Shown here: positions 56,388 through 58,811 of the stretch, piece after piece
Layout of the letters: every line of letters starts with the position of its first letter
Numbering within the stretch: position 1 is the first letter of the stretch
Assembly: GCA_022592435.1 (NCBI GenBank)
Contig: JABYQS010000200.1
Coordinates: forward strand, 1-58,811
Origin: Cerioporus squamosus
Lineage: Eukaryota > Basidiomycota > Agaricomycetes > Polyporales > Polyporaceae
Reading direction: 5' to 3'
Length of the DNA: 58,811 bases
The notes under the pieces: generated by a model
Seen by the model: only the letters and a program-made list of their open reading frames with translations
The model's database searches: none
What the model was told of the DNA's origin: nothing
Position numbers and translations under genes: made by a program

Positions 56388-57102
56388 CAGAGTGTGATGT
56401 ATGCAGTTTGACAGCCTGAGCGCATTCTGCTATGTGACGTTGACCGCAGACCACAGAGGCAGGTTTCTGACGAGCATACGTTGAGCTTGTGCATGCGCGT
56501 CAGGTGGAGCGGGGCAGTGCCTCAAAGCCGGACATACATTGACATGGGAAAGGTCCGGCTGCTCCTGTATGAAGCGCCACCATAGTGGGGGCTCCTCTTC
56601 CTTCAACCACCATCTTGGTGCGTTCTTCCCACGGCCGCTGGTCATTGGAGCGACCATGCCGAGGGACATAATACCTTTGCATAACGAAGGAAGTGTCTCT
56701 GAGTTACAACAAAACGAGATCTAGCACCAGTAAAACCAAGAGACGTGACGCGCATATGCGCTGTGCGAAACATTTTCGCCGGAGACCAGCTCTCCGCAGC
56801 CACATGGCTGCTGTGTCTACCCATAGCACATGACCCTCCAGAGGGCGTCCCCAGACCGCGGGGCAAACGACGAGACTCCCTAACCCATGCAACGACAAGT
56901 GAGAGGAGGCGGGGAGCCCTACAGTCGTGAACGCGCCCCAGGTGGTGCCAGCAAGACGCGCCGGAGCGCCCGTTTCAGGCGCTCCTCTCGGAAAGAGGGC
57001 CCGCGCGCCACGCGCACGCGGCAGGGGTTCTGGATGTTTCTAGACCTCTAGGCGACGGCACCCCAGTGCGCCGACATACCCGATTCTTCTGTGAGGAGCT
57101 GA
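56388..57102. other. No gene seen
   Basis: Short overlapping frames on both strands. No RNA gene was recognised. Confidence 0.35.
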
Positions 57103-57135
57103 CACGTGACCTTGCCCTACGGCAAATCACGTGAC
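57103..57135. promoter_or_regulatory. Pair of CACGTGAC E-boxes
   Basis: CACGTGAC at 57103-57110 and again at 57128-57135, in the same orientation, 25 bp apart. The second is a perfect TCACGTGA site of the kind bound by Cbf1-type bHLH factors. They lie about 190-220 bp upstream of a TATAAAA box. Confidence 0.5.
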
Positions 57136-57325
57136 CCCGGAAATGCGTAGGACATTACACACCGTCTGCCAACGCTCATATTTTGGGCTCAAGACGAGGG
57201 AAGGGGTCGAGGAGGGGTATGAACTTCCCTGCCCACGACTCGTCCTGTCGCTACTCTCGCTCCCCGTCACTGACGGACGCTGCCGGCCGGCTCTCACTCT
57301 CTTTGACGTCTCTAATCGCTGCCAG

Positions 57326-57332
57326 TATAAAA
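57326..57332 (+). promoter_or_regulatory. TATA box of the gene model at 57429
   Basis: TATAAAA, about 100 bp before the ATG at 57429. Confidence 0.4.
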
Positions 57333-57428
57333 TCGGACCTTGAAATGAGCGTGAAGATGCCACGTCTCCCCTCCATCCACCACCCAAGCCTTGGACCACC
57401 AAAGGAGGGGACGAGACACCGACCCGCA

Positions 57429-57995
57429 ATGCTCGCCCTCCCCAGAAACACCATCTCGCATCCGTCGCGCCCCACACACCTCCTCCTCCTCGCACGATGG
57501 AAGGATATGGAGCGACCAAGCCATCGGAGGGCAGGAGGGGAGCAGAGACATGTGTACGACCTGGCGATTCTACCAGATGAACCTATCACCATGGGTAGGC
57601 GAGTCAAAATCCTGGCCATCACACCTATCGCACATCACTTACCTCAAGTCCCACACGAGCAGTTCGATACATATGACCCCCATCTCGAGGGAAGGGTTGT
57701 AGAACTGTCTAGGATGGAGGACGGGAGGTGCAGGGCGAGGATTAGGAATACCTGCCGAGGCAATGCAGTTGTGGAGGTGGACGTGATACACCCCGACATA
57801 AAGACTGCCCTTAAACATGCTGGACGGCGACCTAAACCCGGACAGAAATGGACGCGCGACGGAACAACGGAAGCCCGCAAGGATGTGCCGGAGCTTCATC
57901 CGCTCACGTGCGTACGACCATGGCCGGTCCAGAACGACTGTCGAGGAGCGAGATGTTATCTCACACCTGGTCCCCGCGAGTTTATGTACATCTAG
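57429..57995 (+). CDS. Hypothetical small protein
   Basis: Weak model. The frame from ATG 57429 (MLALPRNTISHPSRP) continues through MERPSHRRAGGEQRHVYDLA, ILPDEPITM and the most protein-like block (FDTYDPHLEGRVVELSRMED, GRCRARIRNTCRGNAVVEVD). A 54-bp GTAGGC...CAAG segment near 57594-57647 has splice-like ends and is a multiple of three without stops, so it may be an intron or may be retained. EGRVVELSRMEDGRCRARI could be a small beta-barrel, but I recognise no family. Support comes from the upstream TATA and E-boxes. Confidence 0.35.
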   Translation: MLALPRNTISHPSRPTHLLLLARWKDMERPSHRRAGGEQRHVYDLAILPDEPITMGRRVKILAITPIAHHLPQVPHEQFDTYDPHLEGRVVELSRMEDGRCRARIRNTCRGNAVVEVDVIHPDIKTALKHAGRRPKPGQKWTRDGTTEARKDVPELHPLTCVRPWPVQNDCRGARCYLTPGPREFMYI

Positions 57996-58811
57996 AACCT
58001 ACCAGCTATCAACAGTACGATACCGCGTTTTCTCAGGGACGATAGACACGGTTTCGGAAAGCGAACACACCGCATGACAGAAGGCCCGGAGTCCGGGTGC
58101 AGGACATACGCTGTCCTGGACGTGCCAGGGGCGAAAAGCAGTGGGCATCTCGCCCTAGACCTGCGCATCACGGAATCTGGACACAACTAGGATGAGACGC
58201 ACCGTCACGCACGTGGAAGACTACGGCCTTCCCCGCACCAGCTGCAGGAACGTACGATAACACTCTTGGGTCTTTAGCAAGGAACGCGAGCGAACACGAC
58301 AGGACGCCTACCAATCTTGTCAGGGAGGAAGTAGACTCGGCGCAGCGAGGTCTACGGTCGCAGCCCACACAAACTGCCAAATCTGCAAGCCAAAGCACGA
58401 TCTGTCTTCGACATTGGCATTTGGCCCGACCACTGGCAAGGCGAATAGCCAACTGCCTACAGCGTATGTGCACGGAATCAGCATACGCGATGACAGATGA
58501 AAATGGAGGTGGGATACACACCTTGATGCGCGACAAAAAGAATGCTGCTCAACTACGAGCGAATCTCTGTCTTGAAGAGGGGCACCTGGCTGACGGCATG
58601 GCGCGAAGCAGGCTGCCAGTCCTGGAGCACGATGACCGCAAATCCGCTACACGTTTTGGTTAGTATGGCCTACAACGCGCAATCACGCAAGGAAAGGTGA
58701 ACAAATGCGAAATTACCTCCAGAAGGGGCAAGGAGGCGCTGACCTACTTACGACCAAGATGGTGGAATAAACGACCCTTAAAAACAACGAGGAGGCGAGA
58801 GGTGCCACGCG
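57996..58811. other. Right end, no gene supported
   Basis: Short frames on both strands only. A gene continuing beyond the window cannot be excluded. Confidence 0.35.

Overview
The window is nuclear DNA of a basidiomycete fungus, most likely a wood-decay Agaricomycete (Polyporales-like; inference). The support is many coding genes split by introns of about 50-70 bp with GTRNGT...YAG borders, a FunK1-type kinase, a Plavaka transposase, a KDZ-associated CxC5/CxC6 protein and a secreted PL4 pectin lyase. No bacterial operons, CRISPR or rRNA were seen. Exon borders were worked out by eye from splice signals and reading phase.

Layout. 0-10 kb: the 5' part of a quinone-oxidoreductase-like gene (minus) with an apparent frameshift; a 15-exon MFS transporter (plus); a fragment of a TALE homeodomain inside a dispersed repeat; tRNA-Val(AAC); an acidic single-pass membrane protein (minus); and a membrane-anchored protein resembling the start of bridge-like lipid transfer proteins (plus). 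10-17 kb: a FunK1 kinase-like gene (minus) whose metal-binding residues look lost, a cluster of ACCGCGGT palindromes, and a gene with an N-terminal cysteine cluster and a Ser/Thr-rich tail (plus).

17-38 kb is accessory, repeat-rich DNA. Two loci (17.5-19.0 kb and 23.8-27.8 kb) share the same order of dispersed repeats, here called R1, R2 and R3. The second encloses an intact, unrecognised gene with an AT-hook-like tail; the first encloses only about 600 bp. Between them lies a decayed gene. Then come an intact KDZ-associated CxC5/CxC6 gene (minus), a fold-back palindrome, an intact Plavaka transposase (minus) and, head to head with it, a DUF6698-like gene (plus).

38-41.6 kb holds no supported gene. 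41.6-44.1 kb is a secreted rhamnogalacturonan lyase (minus). 44.1-47.6 kb holds no supported gene. 47.6-51.2 kb is an atypical G-protein alpha subunit with Ala in place of the catalytic Gln, a long Ser-rich insertion and a 1.1 kb first intron containing a duplication. 53.4-56.0 kb is a mucin-like single-pass membrane protein of cell-wall-sensor architecture. The right end has a second copy of the repeat that surrounds the homeodomain fragment and one weak gene model.

The genes do not form one pathway. The Galpha and the mucin-like membrane protein could both belong to surface signalling, but nothing in the sequence links them. The best candidates for something undescribed are the R1-R2-R3 unit with its gene, the Plavaka/DUF6698 head-to-head pair, and the repeat family that carries a homeodomain exon in one copy only.
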